Both the position numbers and the translations under genes were made by a program. This document shows positions 24,021 through 32,499 of a stretch of DNA of 35,323 bases, piece by piece (within the stretch, counting starts at the first letter, position 1; the number at the start of each line of letters is the position of its first letter). Source of the stretch: Lachnospiraceae bacterium (GTDB lineage Bacteria > Bacillota > Clostridia > Lachnospirales > Lachnospiraceae); the NCBI GenBank assembly GCA_028689585.1, contig JAQVCW010000027.1:15608-50930 (forward strand). Reading direction: 5' to 3'. The notes beneath the pieces were generated by a model. It worked only from the letters and a program-made list of their open reading frames with translations. It was not told the DNA's origin and made no database searches.

Positions 24021-25666
24021 GTAAGCAGGCAATGAAAAAATACAGTATAGTTGACTTGTTTGCGGGCGCAGGCGGCCTCAGCTGTGGCTTCCTTCAGACT
24101 GGGCGGTTTGCTGTAAAGGCCGCATTTGAAATGAATCCCAATGCTCAGCAGACCTATCTCCGTAATCACAGCATAGACAAAAGCTGTATGTACAGCGATG
24201 TCAGCGATGCGCTGTTAGACGAAACAAAGAAAAAACTTGGAGAGATAGATATTGTCATCGGCGGGCCGCCATGTCAAGGGTTTTCCAATGCTAACCGCCA
24301 AAAGAACCATGCAATAAGCCTAAACAACTCACTTGTGAAGAAATATGTAAAAGCTGTCCTCCATTTGAATCCTAAAGCATTTTTAATGGAGAATGTCAGT
24401 ATGCTTCAATCAGAAGTTCACCGTTTTTATGTTTCTGGTGAAGATGCAGACGATATTAAAAAGTACAGTATCGCTACTGCTGATTCGCAAATTCAGCTCC
24501 TTGAAGAAGAATTTGTATTTGATGGCGTAATTGACATCGTATCGAATTCAAACTTAATTGCAAATTATCTTTGGGAAGAAAAAGATTATCTCGCACTGAA
24601 TGTAGTTTTCAAAAATCGCAATAATGTAGAAAAACTCAAAACAGCTTTGGCAAAGCACCAGCGCCGATTAACTGATTTTGCTGAAAAGCTAATCGTTTGT
24701 GAAGGAGACAACTATATCGTCCAGCAGGGGCGGATTGCAGGAAATGCCCTGCAGCACTATTTTGAGAGCAACATAGCGGATGAACTTTGCGAAGCAATAA
24801 GACCATCTGTTTTATTGCAGCGTATGCTTTCAAAAGCAAAGGAAATCAAAGATAATGCCATCAAAGTTGGACGGTTTTCTATTGACGAGGGTTTAGTTGC
24901 TCATGTTCAGTCTATGTCTGTATTAGACTATATAACATCTATTTTAGGGGCTGGACGTGATGGATATACCATTGATAAAGGCGTTTTATCAGCGGTCGCT
25001 TTCGGCGCACCTCAAAAGCGTATGCGTTATGTTCTTCTGGGTGTAAAGAAGAGTATCGCAGACTGTGTTGAATTGCCTAAAGGAACGATTGAAGAAGGGC
25101 AATTCAGAACTGTCCACGATGCGATATGGGATTTAGAGAAAATCATTACAACAACTGATGTTGCCGAAGGTAGTAAGGGCGTTTTTATAGGGGCGGCACC
25201 TGCGGGAACTTCTGCATTAGGATTATCCCTGCGTGATTCGGCTGTATTGTGCAACCATATATCGACAGAAACGACTGAGCTTGCACTTGAGAGATTTAAA
25301 GCGATTAAACAGGGGCAAAATTTTCACAGTCTTCCGGAATATTTGAAAAAAAGCTATTCTGACTCTAAACGTACACAAAATACCATATATCTTAGATTGG
25401 TATATAATGAACCTTCCGGTACGGTGGTAAATGTTCGCAAATCTATGTGGATTCATCCAGTGCTACATCGGGCATTGAGTATTCGTGAGGCTGCTCGTTT
25501 GCAGACTTTCCCAGATAGTTTTGTTTTCTGCGGGCCGAAGGATTCCCAATATCAGCAAGTTGGGAATGCCGTACCGCCAATATTGGCGAAAGCTATCGCA
25601 GAGCACCTATGCGGTTATTTGGACAAGGAAATTGCAGAAAAATATACTCCGGTTCTGACGGCATAA
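24017..25666 (+). CDS. C5-cytosine DNA methyltransferase with large insertion
   Basis: A 549-residue m5C methyltransferase. Motif I is DLFAGAGGLS, motif IV GGPPCQGFS holds the catalytic C86, motif VI is MENV (E125), motif VIII is RMR (335-337) and motif X is QVGNAVPP. About 208 residues separate motifs VI and VIII, against roughly 42 in M.HhaI, so some 165 extra residues are inserted in the catalytic domain. It closes the operon and presumably marks host DNA, with Vsr repairing deamination products. The recognition sequence cannot be predicted. Confidence 0.93.
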   Translation: MSKQAMKKYSIVDLFAGAGGLSCGFLQTGRFAVKAAFEMNPNAQQTYLRNHSIDKSCMYSDVSDALLDETKKKLGEIDIVIGGPPCQGFSNANRQKNHAISLNNSLVKKYVKAVLHLNPKAFLMENVSMLQSEVHRFYVSGEDADDIKKYSIATADSQIQLLEEEFVFDGVIDIVSNSNLIANYLWEEKDYLALNVVFKNRNNVEKLKTALAKHQRRLTDFAEKLIVCEGDNYIVQQGRIAGNALQHYFESNIADELCEAIRPSVLLQRMLSKAKEIKDNAIKVGRFSIDEGLVAHVQSMSVLDYITSILGAGRDGYTIDKGVLSAVAFGAPQKRMRYVLLGVKKSIADCVELPKGTIEEGQFRTVHDAIWDLEKIITTTDVAEGSKGVFIGAAPAGTSALGLSLRDSAVLCNHISTETTELALERFKAIKQGQNFHSLPEYLKKSYSDSKRTQNTIYLRLVYNEPSGTVVNVRKSMWIHPVLHRALSIREAARLQTFPDSFVFCGPKDSQYQQVGNAVPPILAKAIAEHLCGYLDKEIAEKYTPVLTA

Positions 25667-25728
25667 TGATGACACATTACTGTATCACAGTGTTTGTACT
25701 AGACTTCGGCTGGCACATAAAATGTTTG

Positions 25729-25768
25729 AAAACTGCCCTTGTCATTGTCTGGAGATGAGGGCGGTTTC
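25729..25768. terminator. hairpin between convergent genes after the methyltransferase
   Basis: AAACTGCCCT (25730-25739) pairs with AGGGCGGTTT (25758-25767), with one G-T pair. It is followed on the minus strand by TTTTCAAACATTTT. It sits between the methyltransferase and the minus-strand element gene, so it can end either transcript. Confidence 0.6.
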
Positions 25769-25810
25769 ACTGCTTATTTGGTAAGCAGACTGGCTCTATA
25801 TTGCTGTTTC

Positions 25811-26262
25811 CTATGAATCACTTTGCAGTTGTTTCCATACCTCTTCGGCAATTTTTGTGATGATGGGAGGATAGAGGTTTTGTGTGCGCAGGCTATCAAG
25901 ATATTCCGGCAGCATTTCGGAAAATTTGTATAGTACTGACGTTCTAAAAGCCAATCCATAAACCGCAGTTCTTCACCCTCGAAATACAGGATTGCACGCT
26001 CCAAGCAAAGATGCCTGTATTGCCGCCCACAAGCTGATTCTTGATAAAACGCCTTGCCAACTGAACCGATAATATTATATCGTTGCTGATAGTGGTCAAC
26101 GATGGCATCCAATTCGGAAACTTCGATGTTCAGTTTTTTACAAATCAAGTTCTCCACCGCGAGTTGGCGAAACTGGCTGTCCGTCAAAGATCCCTTGCCG
26201 TTGTCTGCGTCAATCCGCTCAAATACGGCAGTTTTATACGGATTAAAATCGAAAGTCTCCAT
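25811..26262 (-). pseudogene. mobile-element protein of unknown function, frameshifted
   Basis: From ATG 26262 the protein reads METFDFNPYKTAVFERIDAD and continues through KLNIEVSELDAIVDHYQQRY to FMDWLLERQYY. After that, near 25930, the frame is lost. In the shifted frame it continues KFSEMLPEYLDSLRTQNLYP to a stop at 25811, which reads like a natural end. If not corrected, translation would run to 25774 with an unnatural tail. I have the impression of this family in conjugative elements but know no function. Confidence 0.55.
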
Positions 26263-26294
26263 AACATACCCCCATCTTTCCAGTATAAGCGATA

Positions 26295-26337
26295 ACAGCG
26301 GAGAAAACGAGACTTAAAGCCTCGCTTTCTCCGCTGT
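26295..26337. repeat. strong hairpin between two element remnants
   Basis: ACAGCGGAGAAA and CGAG pair with CTCG and TTTCTCCGCTGT, giving 16 base pairs with one mismatch and a nine-base loop. It lies just downstream of the TnpV remnant on the minus strand and probably terminates it, although no long T run follows. Confidence 0.7.
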
Positions 26338-26338
26338 C

Positions 26339-26689
26339 TTATAGATAAATTAGTTCGGTGGAGACAATTTCGTTCGCTGTCATCTGTGCCTGCATGGAGA
26401 TACGGATGCGTTCCATCATGTCCTCATCGGGCATGGATGCTCTTTGAGATAGTCGGCACGGATGCGCTCCGACCGCTCAAATGCGGTTTTGTCAATGCTG
26501 TCGCAATACTTGCGCCAGCTTGCCGGTAATCAGCAATTCACGATACATTTCAGGCTTGTGTTCGTATAGATAGCAGAGCCTTAACGTGCCATACGTGCCT
26601 AAATTGTCGAGCAACTCTTTGTCCCCAATTTCAATGTTCGGATAAAGCAATCCGTCAATCTCTGTGTATTCTAAGTCGATAATAGCCAT
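26339..26689 (-). pseudogene. tnpV: TnpV transposon-encoded protein, frameshifted
   Basis: ATG 26689 gives MAIIDLEYTEIDGLLYPNIE and, further on, LGTYGTLRLCYLYEHKPEMY, the TnpV pattern of a short strand plus the RLCYLYEH block. The frame breaks near 26510, resumes as SIDKTAFERSERIRADYLKE, breaks again near 26440, and ends ANEIVSTELIYL at 26341. The typical TnpV C-terminus (ELIYV) supports the reconstruction. TnpV is found in Tn4451-like and related elements and its role is unclear. It marks the right side of the element. Confidence 0.75.
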
Positions 26690-26770
26690 AAAGGCCTCCT
26701 TGATAAAGAGAGATTTACAATTTACTTCATATCGCTTTGGCTATATGCCTTGACTTTACTTGGTTAGCGT

Positions 26771-26783
26771 AAACATCCTTATC
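26771..26783. repeat. right 13-bp inverted repeat, possible element end
   Basis: AAACATCCTTATC is the exact reverse complement of GATAAGGATGTTT at 13409-13421. Chromosomal sequence with an ordinary promoter resumes within 50 bases. Confidence 0.5.
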
Positions 26784-26829
26784 AAGAAGACCGTTTCCCG
26801 CCTCCTGTTTTTAAAATCAGCAAAGTGTA

Positions 26830-26858
26830 TTGTATTTCGTGACTTTTTATAGTAAGAT
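26830..26858 (+). promoter_or_regulatory. promoter of the nfeD-SPFH pair
   Basis: TTGTAT (26830-26835), a 17-base spacer and TAAGAT (26853-26858) lie 37 bases before the NfeD start. Confidence 0.75.
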
Positions 26859-26895
26859 GTGTATTATAAACTGTTTCAGGAAGGGAGTGCAGGAT

Positions 26896-27333
26896 ATGGG
26901 AATACAATCAGTCGCCTGGCTGGCGATGCTGGTAATTCTGCTTGGAATTGAACTTGCTACTCTGGGTTTGACAACGATCTGGTTTGCAGGCGGAGCATTG
27001 GCAGCATTTATTGTATCGATGCTGGGAGGCAGTCTGACACTGCAGATTGTTCTGTTTATCGCAATTTCGCTGATACTGCTGATTTTCACCAGACCTTTTG
27101 CGGTGAAATACGTGAACAAGAGCAGAGTAAAGACAAATGCGGACAGTCTGATCGGACGCACCGCAGTGGTGACAGAGACGATCAACAATCTGGAAGGAAC
27201 CGGACGGGCGCAGATATCCGGGCAGAGCTGGACTGCCAGGGCAAGTCAGGAGGAAACAGTGATTTCGGAAGGAGCCAGAGTAAAAGTGCTGGAGATCAGA
27301 GGCGTCAAGCTGATCGTAGAAAAAGAAGTATGA
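26896..27333 (+). CDS. NfeD family membrane protein
   Basis: A 145-residue protein with about three N-terminal membrane helices and a C-terminal OB-fold soluble domain (SLIGRTAVVTETINNLEGTG onward), the short NfeD form. NfeD proteins partner with SPFH/stomatin proteins and are thought to organise membrane microdomains. The open frame extends upstream into the promoter, so ATG 26896 behind GGAAGGGAG is the start. The SPFH partner follows, but only after a 428-base spacer holding a foldback element. The stop codon lies inside the element's terminal repeat. Confidence 0.88.
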   Translation: MGIQSVAWLAMLVILLGIELATLGLTTIWFAGGALAAFIVSMLGGSLTLQIVLFIAISLILLIFTRPFAVKYVNKSRVKTNADSLIGRTAVVTETINNLEGTGRAQISGQSWTARASQEETVISEGARVKVLEIRGVKLIVEKEV

Positions 27334-27675
27334 TCAGTTACAGTTCAGTCTTGAAATGAGGACGCTTTCCGGGTGGCTGCCCCAGGTATACCGCAGGTGC
27401 TGTTTCAAAAGCCAAGAGCATCTAAGGCTTCCGCAAGGTGTTCCATAGGAATTGGGAGCCATAACTCACCTTCGGTTCAAACAAATGACTCCCAATTCCT
27501 ATGGAACATCTTGTGGAACCCAAGATGCTACCTTCGTCTCTGCGAGACTCCGTGTTCTCGATTGCTTTGCAATCGGAACATATTTTAGGCTTTCTGCAAA
27601 TGCACCTGCAGCATACCTGGGTCAGCCGCCCGGAAGCTGTGCATCAAGTAAAAGGCGGAACTGTAACTATGATCA
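27331..27675. repeat. 345-bp foldback element (MITE-like or structured RNA)
   Basis: The two ends are inverted copies: TGATCA-GTTACAGTTC at 27331-27346 and GAACTGTAACT-A-TGATCA at 27658-27675. Next come 32-base arms (27369-27400 and 27602-27633), 28 of 32 matching, then a perfect 20-base pair, TGTTCCATAGGAATTGGGAG (27439-27458) with 27489-27508. Inside the right half are further perfect hairpins: CATCTTG/CAAGATG, GTCTC/GAGAC, and TGTTC-CGATTGC/GCAATCG-GAACA. It fills most of the spacer between nfeD and the SPFH gene and holds no credible gene. Confidence 0.9.
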
Positions 27676-27761
27676 AGCTAAGGAAGCGTAATCAGAACAA
27701 GAATTATAATCGGGCAAAGAGGTTAAAATTATATTAAAAGAAAAATTAGGAGGTATTAAAG

Positions 27762-28718
27762 ATGGATATTTATCGTACTACACATGTTTCTGATTTTCTG
27801 GGACCGATTTTGCTGGTGATACTGGCACTGATCGTTGTATGTATCCTGATTTCCTGTATCAAGATCGTTCCCCAGGCGCAGGCGCTGGTGATTGAACGTC
27901 TGGGCGGTTATCAGGGAACCTGGGGCGTAGGCGTGCATTTCAAAATTCCGATCATTGACCGGGTGGCAAAGAGAGTGCTTTTAAAGGAACAGGTAGTGGA
28001 CTTTGCGCCGCAGCCGGTGATCACAAAAGATAATGTAACCATGCGGATCGATACCGTAGTCTTTTTTCAGATTACCGATCCGAAGCTGTTTGCCTACGGT
28101 GTGGAAAATCCCATTATGGCGATTGAGAACCTGACCGCTACCACCCTTCGTAATATCATTGGTGATATGGAGCTGGATCAGACCCTGACCTCCTGTGAGA
28201 CGATCAATACAAAGATGCGGGCCAGTCTGGATCAGGCTACCGACCCATGGGGCATTAAGGTAAACCGTGTGGAGCTGAAAAGCATTCTTCCGCCGACACA
28301 GATCGTAGATGCCATGGAGAAGCAGATGAAGGCAGAGCGGGAACGAAGAGAGGCCATCCTTCGTGCAGAGGGAGAAAAGAAATCCTCCATTCTCCGTGCA
28401 GAGGGTAAAAAAGATTCTGCCATCCTGGAAGCAGAAGCGGAGAAGACCGCAGCGATCCTCCATGCAGAGGCGCAGAAGGAAAAGATGATCAGAGAGGCCG
28501 AAGGACAGGCAGAGGCCATCCGCAAAGTACAGGAAGCCAATGCAGATGGTATCCGCCTGATTAAAGAAGCGGGAGCGGATCAGGCTGTGCTGACCTTAAA
28601 GAGCTTTGAGGCACTGGCAAAGGTAGCAGACGGACAATCCACAAAGATTATCATCCCATCGGAGCTGCAGAATATCTCCGGACTGGTAAAATCCATTGCC
28701 GAAGTGGCAAAGGACTGA
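27762..28718 (+). CDS. SPFH/band-7 (stomatin-like) membrane protein
   Basis: A 318-residue protein with one N-terminal membrane helix (about residues 9-32), a band-7 domain starting VPQAQALVIERLGGYQGTWG, and a long charged coiled coil of repeated ILRAEGEKK / ILEAEAEK units (about residues 200-260). The length and order match QmcA/stomatin-type proteins. It oligomerises on the membrane and typically works with NfeD, which is encoded upstream. The start is behind TTAGGAGG. A clear terminator follows. Confidence 0.92.
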   Translation: MDIYRTTHVSDFLGPILLVILALIVVCILISCIKIVPQAQALVIERLGGYQGTWGVGVHFKIPIIDRVAKRVLLKEQVVDFAPQPVITKDNVTMRIDTVVFFQITDPKLFAYGVENPIMAIENLTATTLRNIIGDMELDQTLTSCETINTKMRASLDQATDPWGIKVNRVELKSILPPTQIVDAMEKQMKAERERREAILRAEGEKKSSILRAEGKKDSAILEAEAEKTAAILHAEAQKEKMIREAEGQAEAIRKVQEANADGIRLIKEAGADQAVLTLKSFEALAKVADGQSTKIIIPSELQNISGLVKSIAEVAKD

Positions 28719-28733
28719 GTAAAATAAGTGATA

Positions 28734-28769
28734 CAAAAGGCACACAGAGAAAAACTGCTGTGCCTTTTG
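28734..28769 (+). terminator. Rho-independent terminator after the SPFH gene
   Basis: CAAAAGGCACA (28734-28744) pairs perfectly with TGTGCCTTTTG (28759-28769), and the right arm supplies the T tract. Confidence 0.85.
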
Positions 28770-28839
28770 ATAAGGAAACATCTGTAAATAAACGGTTTAC
28801 GGAAAGATACAGAACAGAAAAAACGGAGGCATAAGAACA

Positions 28840-29823
28840 ATGAATTTAAAAGGAAAGAATTTTCTGACACTGAAGGATTACACCCGGCAGGAGATTACTT
28901 ATCTGCTGGATCTGGCGGCAGAACTGAAAGAAAATAAGAAAAATGGCAAAGCGGATCTGCGCCATTCCGGAAAAAATGTGGCACTGATCTTTGAAAAGAC
29001 CAGCACCAGAACCCGCTGCTCTTTTGAAGTGGCAGCCTATGATATGGGGATGCATGTGACCTATCTGGATCCGTCCGGCTCCCAGATCGGAAAAAAGGAA
29101 AGCATTAAGGATACCGCCCGTGTGCTGGGAAGAATGTACGACGGCATTGAATATCGTGGATTTGAGCAGAGCATTGTGGAAGAGCTTGGAAAGTATGCAG
29201 GGGTGCCGGTCTGGAATGGACTGACCAATGAATACCATCCGACGCAGATGCTGGCTGATATGCTGACGATCCGGGAGCATTTTGGTACATTGAAGGGCAG
29301 GAAGCTGGTTTACATGGGAGATGCCCGCTACAATATGGGAAATTCCCTGATGATCGTATGTGCAAAGCTGGGCCTTGATTTTACCGCCTGCACCGCAAAA
29401 GAATATTTCCCGGACGAGGCGCTGGTGAAAGAATGTCAGACCTATGCAGAAGAAAGCGGCTCCACCATTACTCTGACGGAAGATGTGATGGCAGGAACGA
29501 AGAATGCAGATGTGATCTATACCGATGTGTGGGTATCTATGGGCGAGCCCGAACAGGTATGGGCTGAGCGCATTAAGGCGCTGCTTCCGTATCAGGTAAA
29601 TAAAAAGGTGATGGAGAATGCAGGCCCCCAGGCTGTTTTCATGCACTGTCTGCCGGCATTCCACGATCTGGATACGAAGATCGGCAAAGAAATTCATGAG
29701 AAATATGGTCTGGATGCCATGGAAGTGACAGACGAAGTATTTGAATCACCTCAGTCTGTAGTATTTGACGAAGCAGAAAACCGGATGCATACGATCAAAG
29801 CTGTCATGGCAGCCACTTTGTAA
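28840..29823 (+). CDS. argF: ornithine carbamoyltransferase
   Basis: A 327-residue enzyme that makes citrulline from ornithine and carbamoyl phosphate in arginine metabolism. Carbamoyl-phosphate-binding STRTR lies at 55-59 and HPTQ at 133-136. The ornithine-side SMG is near 233-235 and the catalytic cysteine is in HCLP (269-272). The length is normal. The ribosome binding site is ACGGAGG. No other arginine genes are adjacent, so an anabolic (argF) or catabolic (arcB) role is decided only by family resemblance. Confidence 0.95.
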   Translation: MNLKGKNFLTLKDYTRQEITYLLDLAAELKENKKNGKADLRHSGKNVALIFEKTSTRTRCSFEVAAYDMGMHVTYLDPSGSQIGKKESIKDTARVLGRMYDGIEYRGFEQSIVEELGKYAGVPVWNGLTNEYHPTQMLADMLTIREHFGTLKGRKLVYMGDARYNMGNSLMIVCAKLGLDFTACTAKEYFPDEALVKECQTYAEESGSTITLTEDVMAGTKNADVIYTDVWVSMGEPEQVWAERIKALLPYQVNKKVMENAGPQAVFMHCLPAFHDLDTKIGKEIHEKYGLDAMEVTDEVFESPQSVVFDEAENRMHTIKAVMAATL

Positions 29824-29847
29824 CAGAAACGGGGTAAGAGGCAGAGG

Positions 29848-30117
29848 ATGAAGCACAGAAAAGAAAAAGATATCGGAATGCTGGAAGACATGTGCGTGAT
29901 CAATGCACTGGTGATTTTGGCGCTGGCGCTGATCTATCTGCTGGATATTCTGCAGCGCCAGTGGATTTTGTGGATCGTGCTGGCCCTGGGGCTGCTGCTG
30001 AATCTGGCGGTGGCAGCCTGCGGGCTTCTGCGGAAAAATAAAATTGTGAGCATAATTGCTCTGGTACTGTTTTTGGGATTGTGCGGCGCGATGATCTATC
30101 TGGGGATACACAGATAA
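29848..30117 (+). CDS. small membrane protein of unknown function
   Basis: An 89-residue protein with about three hydrophobic segments (roughly residues 17-33, 38-58 and 67-85) and a basic N-terminus MKHRKEKD. I recognise no family. It lies 24 bases after argF, behind a weak purine-rich site (AGAGGCAGAGG), and directly before birA. It is likely to be co-transcribed with both. Confidence 0.7.
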   Translation: MKHRKEKDIGMLEDMCVINALVILALALIYLLDILQRQWILWIVLALGLLLNLAVAACGLLRKNKIVSIIALVLFLGLCGAMIYLGIHR

Positions 30118-30144
30118 GTGAGAAAAAACAAGGCAGGAATTAAT

Positions 30145-31125
30145 GTGAAAAGTGAAATTTTAAGTGCCCTGCGGGAAACAGAGGATTTTGTTTCCGGACA
30201 GGATTTATGTGAAAAACTGAATGTCTCCAGGACTGCGGTGTGGAAAAGCATTAAGCAGTTACAGGAGGAAGGATATGAAATCGAGGCGGTTTCCAAAAAG
30301 GGATACCGCCTTTTGGGCTGGCCGGACACAGTGGCCTGCGAAGAGGTGATGAGCCGTCTGCAGACGGTCTGGGCCGGCCGGCCGGTACAGTATTTTAAAG
30401 AGATCAACTCCACCAATACCTATGCGAAGAAAATTGCGGAAGATGGGGCGGAGGAGGGCACTCTGGTGGTTGCGGATGACCAGACACAGGGAAAAGGGCG
30501 CCGGGGCCGGGTGTGGAATACACTGCCGGGAACTGCGGTGTCCATGACACTGGTGCTTCGTCCCAAGCTGCCGCCGGAGCGCATTTCCATGGTCACTCTG
30601 GTGATGGGCCTGGCGGTGGCCTGTGCCTGCCGGGAATTATACGGACTGCCGACGGGGATCAAATGGCCCAATGACGTGGTGATAGAGGGAAAGAAAATAT
30701 GCGGCATTCTCACGGAGATGAGCGCGGAACTGTCCTCTGTGAATTATGTGGTCATAGGCACCGGGATCAATGCCAACATTCAGGACTTCCCTGAGGAAAT
30801 CCGGCAGAAAGCTACTTCACTGATCCTGGAGCTGGGGCATAAGGTAAACCGCGCAGAGCTGATCGCCTGTTGTATGAAGTATTTTGAACAGTTTTATGAA
30901 AAATTTACCCAGGCGGGTGATCTGTCACTGCTGATGGAGCAATACAACGAAATCCTGCTGAACCGGGGGCGCGAAGTTCGGGTTTTAGAGCTTGGAAACG
31001 AATATACCGGAACCTCTCAGGGCATTAATAAAGCAGGAGAGCTTCTGGTGGTCAAAGAAGATGGTACCAGGTCTGCGGTGTATGCAGGCGAGGTATCGGT
31101 AAGAGGAGTCTATGGATATGTCTGA
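30145..31125 (+). CDS. birA: biotin operon repressor/biotin-[acetyl-CoA-carboxylase] ligase BirA
   Basis: A bifunctional protein of about 326 residues. The N-terminal winged helix (SGQDLCEKLNVSRTAVWKSI) represses biotin genes. The ligase core has GKGRRGRVW (biotinyl-AMP binding) and KWPNDV, and an SH3-like C-terminus follows. The frame opens at a GTG directly after the previous stop (30118), but GTG 30145, behind AAGGCAGG, gives the usual start (V/M)KSEILSALRE. Its end overlaps the DUF6145-like gene by 14 bases. Confidence 0.93.
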   Translation: MKSEILSALRETEDFVSGQDLCEKLNVSRTAVWKSIKQLQEEGYEIEAVSKKGYRLLGWPDTVACEEVMSRLQTVWAGRPVQYFKEINSTNTYAKKIAEDGAEEGTLVVADDQTQGKGRRGRVWNTLPGTAVSMTLVLRPKLPPERISMVTLVMGLAVACACRELYGLPTGIKWPNDVVIEGKKICGILTEMSAELSSVNYVVIGTGINANIQDFPEEIRQKATSLILELGHKVNRAELIACCMKYFEQFYEKFTQAGDLSLLMEQYNEILLNRGREVRVLELGNEYTGTSQGINKAGELLVVKEDGTRSAVYAGEVSVRGVYGYV

Positions 31126-31483
31126 AAAAAAAGCATTTGCAAACGAGGCAGCAGAAACCATCACATTGTGCGCTGCCAGTGCATATACAGAAAAATACTA
31201 TTTGAATCCGCTGTTTTCAAAGCTGCCGGAGGGGATCCGAAATGAACTGAAGATCATGTGTGTACTGTATACAAAGGAAATCGGCGGAATTTTCCTGATG
31301 GAATTTGATGAAGACGGCAGCCTGCAGATCCGGACAGAAGCGAAAGAAAATGATTACGCTTACGATGAAGTGGGCAGTGTACTGATGATAAAAGAAATAC
31401 AGAAAAGCAAAGAAGAGCTGCTGCGTTCGATTGAATTATTTTATAAAGTCGTGATTCTCGGAGAGCCGCTGGAGCAGAACTGA
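31112..31483 (+). CDS. DUF6145-like conserved protein
   Basis: A 123-residue acidic protein starting MDMSEKKAFANEAAETITLC, with mixed helix and strand character and no signal peptide. It resembles a family (DUF6145, from memory) found in Lachnospiraceae between birA and dusB. It overlaps birA by 14 bases, and dusB follows after 15 bases, so all three are one transcription unit. The start could also be the ATG six bases later. The function is unknown. Confidence 0.7.
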   Translation: MDMSEKKAFANEAAETITLCAASAYTEKYYLNPLFSKLPEGIRNELKIMCVLYTKEIGGIFLMEFDEDGSLQIRTEAKENDYAYDEVGSVLMIKEIQKSKEELLRSIELFYKVVILGEPLEQN

Positions 31484-31498
31484 ATACAGGAGAGAAGC

Positions 31499-32455
31499 AT
31501 GCAGATAGGAAACGTAGTAATATCCAATAATCTGATACTGGCGCCCATGGCAGGAGTGACGGACCTGCCATTTCGTTTGCTCTGCAGGGAGCAGGGAGCA
31601 GGGCTGCTGTGCATGGAAATGGTCAGTGCCAAGGCCATTTCCTTCCATAATAAGAATACAGAGGCGCTGCTGCAGATTGATCCGAAAGAACCGCCGGTTT
31701 CGCTGCAGTTGTTTGGAGCAGATCCGGACATTATCAGTGAAATGGCGGCATATATTGAGGAAAGGCCTTTCAGCATCCTGGATCTCAATATGGGCTGCCC
31801 CGTACCAAAGGTAGCCGGGAACGGCGAAGGCTCTGCACTGATGAAAAATCCGAAAGCGGTGGAGGCTATTGTCACAAAGACAGTGAGAGCCATACGCAAA
31901 CCGGTGACGGTAAAGATAAGAAAGGGCTTTGACGAGGCCCATGTAAATGCGGTGGAGATTGCGAAGATCGCAGAAGCATCCGGAGCGGCAGCGATTGCGG
32001 TGCACGGGCGTACCAGAGAGCAGTATTATTCCGGACAGGCAGACTGGGATATCATCCGCCAGGTAAAAGAAGCGGTGAAGATCCCCGTCATTGGCAACGG
32101 TGATATCGATTCACCGGAAAGTGCAAAAAAAATGCTGGAAGAGACGGGCTGTGACGGCCTGATGATCGGGCGCGCTGCCAGAGGAAATCCGTGGATATTT
32201 CACCGGATCGATACTTACCTCAAAACCGGGACAGATCCGGGGAAACCGTCCATGGAGGAAGTAAAGCAGATGATGCTGCGTCACACAAAGATGCTGCTGG
32301 AGTATAAGGGCGATTATACCGGCATCCGGGAAATGCGGAAACACATCGCATGGTATACTGCCGGATTTCCCCATTCCGCCAGATTGCGGGCCAGAACGAA
32401 TGAGATCAACCGCGTGGAGGAATTGGAAGCGCTCTTGACAAAGATGGTGCTATAG
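31499..32455 (+). CDS. dusB: tRNA-dihydrouridine synthase DusB
   Basis: A 318-residue FMN-dependent reductase that converts uridine to dihydrouridine in tRNA. The TIM-barrel start LILAPMAGVTDLPFR, the catalytic cysteine C100 in LNMGCPVPKV and the phosphate-binding IGNGDI and GLMIGRAARGNP segments are all present. The ribosome binding site is CAGGAGAG. The greA promoter overlaps its 3' end. Confidence 0.95.
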   Translation: MQIGNVVISNNLILAPMAGVTDLPFRLLCREQGAGLLCMEMVSAKAISFHNKNTEALLQIDPKEPPVSLQLFGADPDIISEMAAYIEERPFSILDLNMGCPVPKVAGNGEGSALMKNPKAVEAIVTKTVRAIRKPVTVKIRKGFDEAHVNAVEIAKIAEASGAAAIAVHGRTREQYYSGQADWDIIRQVKEAVKIPVIGNGDIDSPESAKKMLEETGCDGLMIGRAARGNPWIFHRIDTYLKTGTDPGKPSMEEVKQMMLRHTKMLLEYKGDYTGIREMRKHIAWYTAGFPHSARLRARTNEINRVEELEALLTKMVL

Positions 32456-32463
32456 GCTATAAT
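32435..32463 (+). promoter_or_regulatory. consensus sigma-A promoter of greA
   Basis: TTGACA (32435-32440), a 17-base spacer and TATAAT (32458-32463) are a perfect match to the consensus. The -35 box lies inside the last codons of dusB. Confidence 0.9.
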
Positions 32464-32499
32464 ACCTTGATTATTGAGTGAAGGAAGGGTGTAGTAACA

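Noticed and set aside
27373-27737. Several plus-strand frames of 70-80 codons between nfeD and the SPFH gene
   Set aside because: All lie inside the foldback element and read through its inverted arms; none has a ribosome binding site or family resemblance.
28846-29697. 283-codon minus-strand frame opposite argF
   Set aside because: It is an antisense shadow of the well-conserved ornithine carbamoyltransferase gene.
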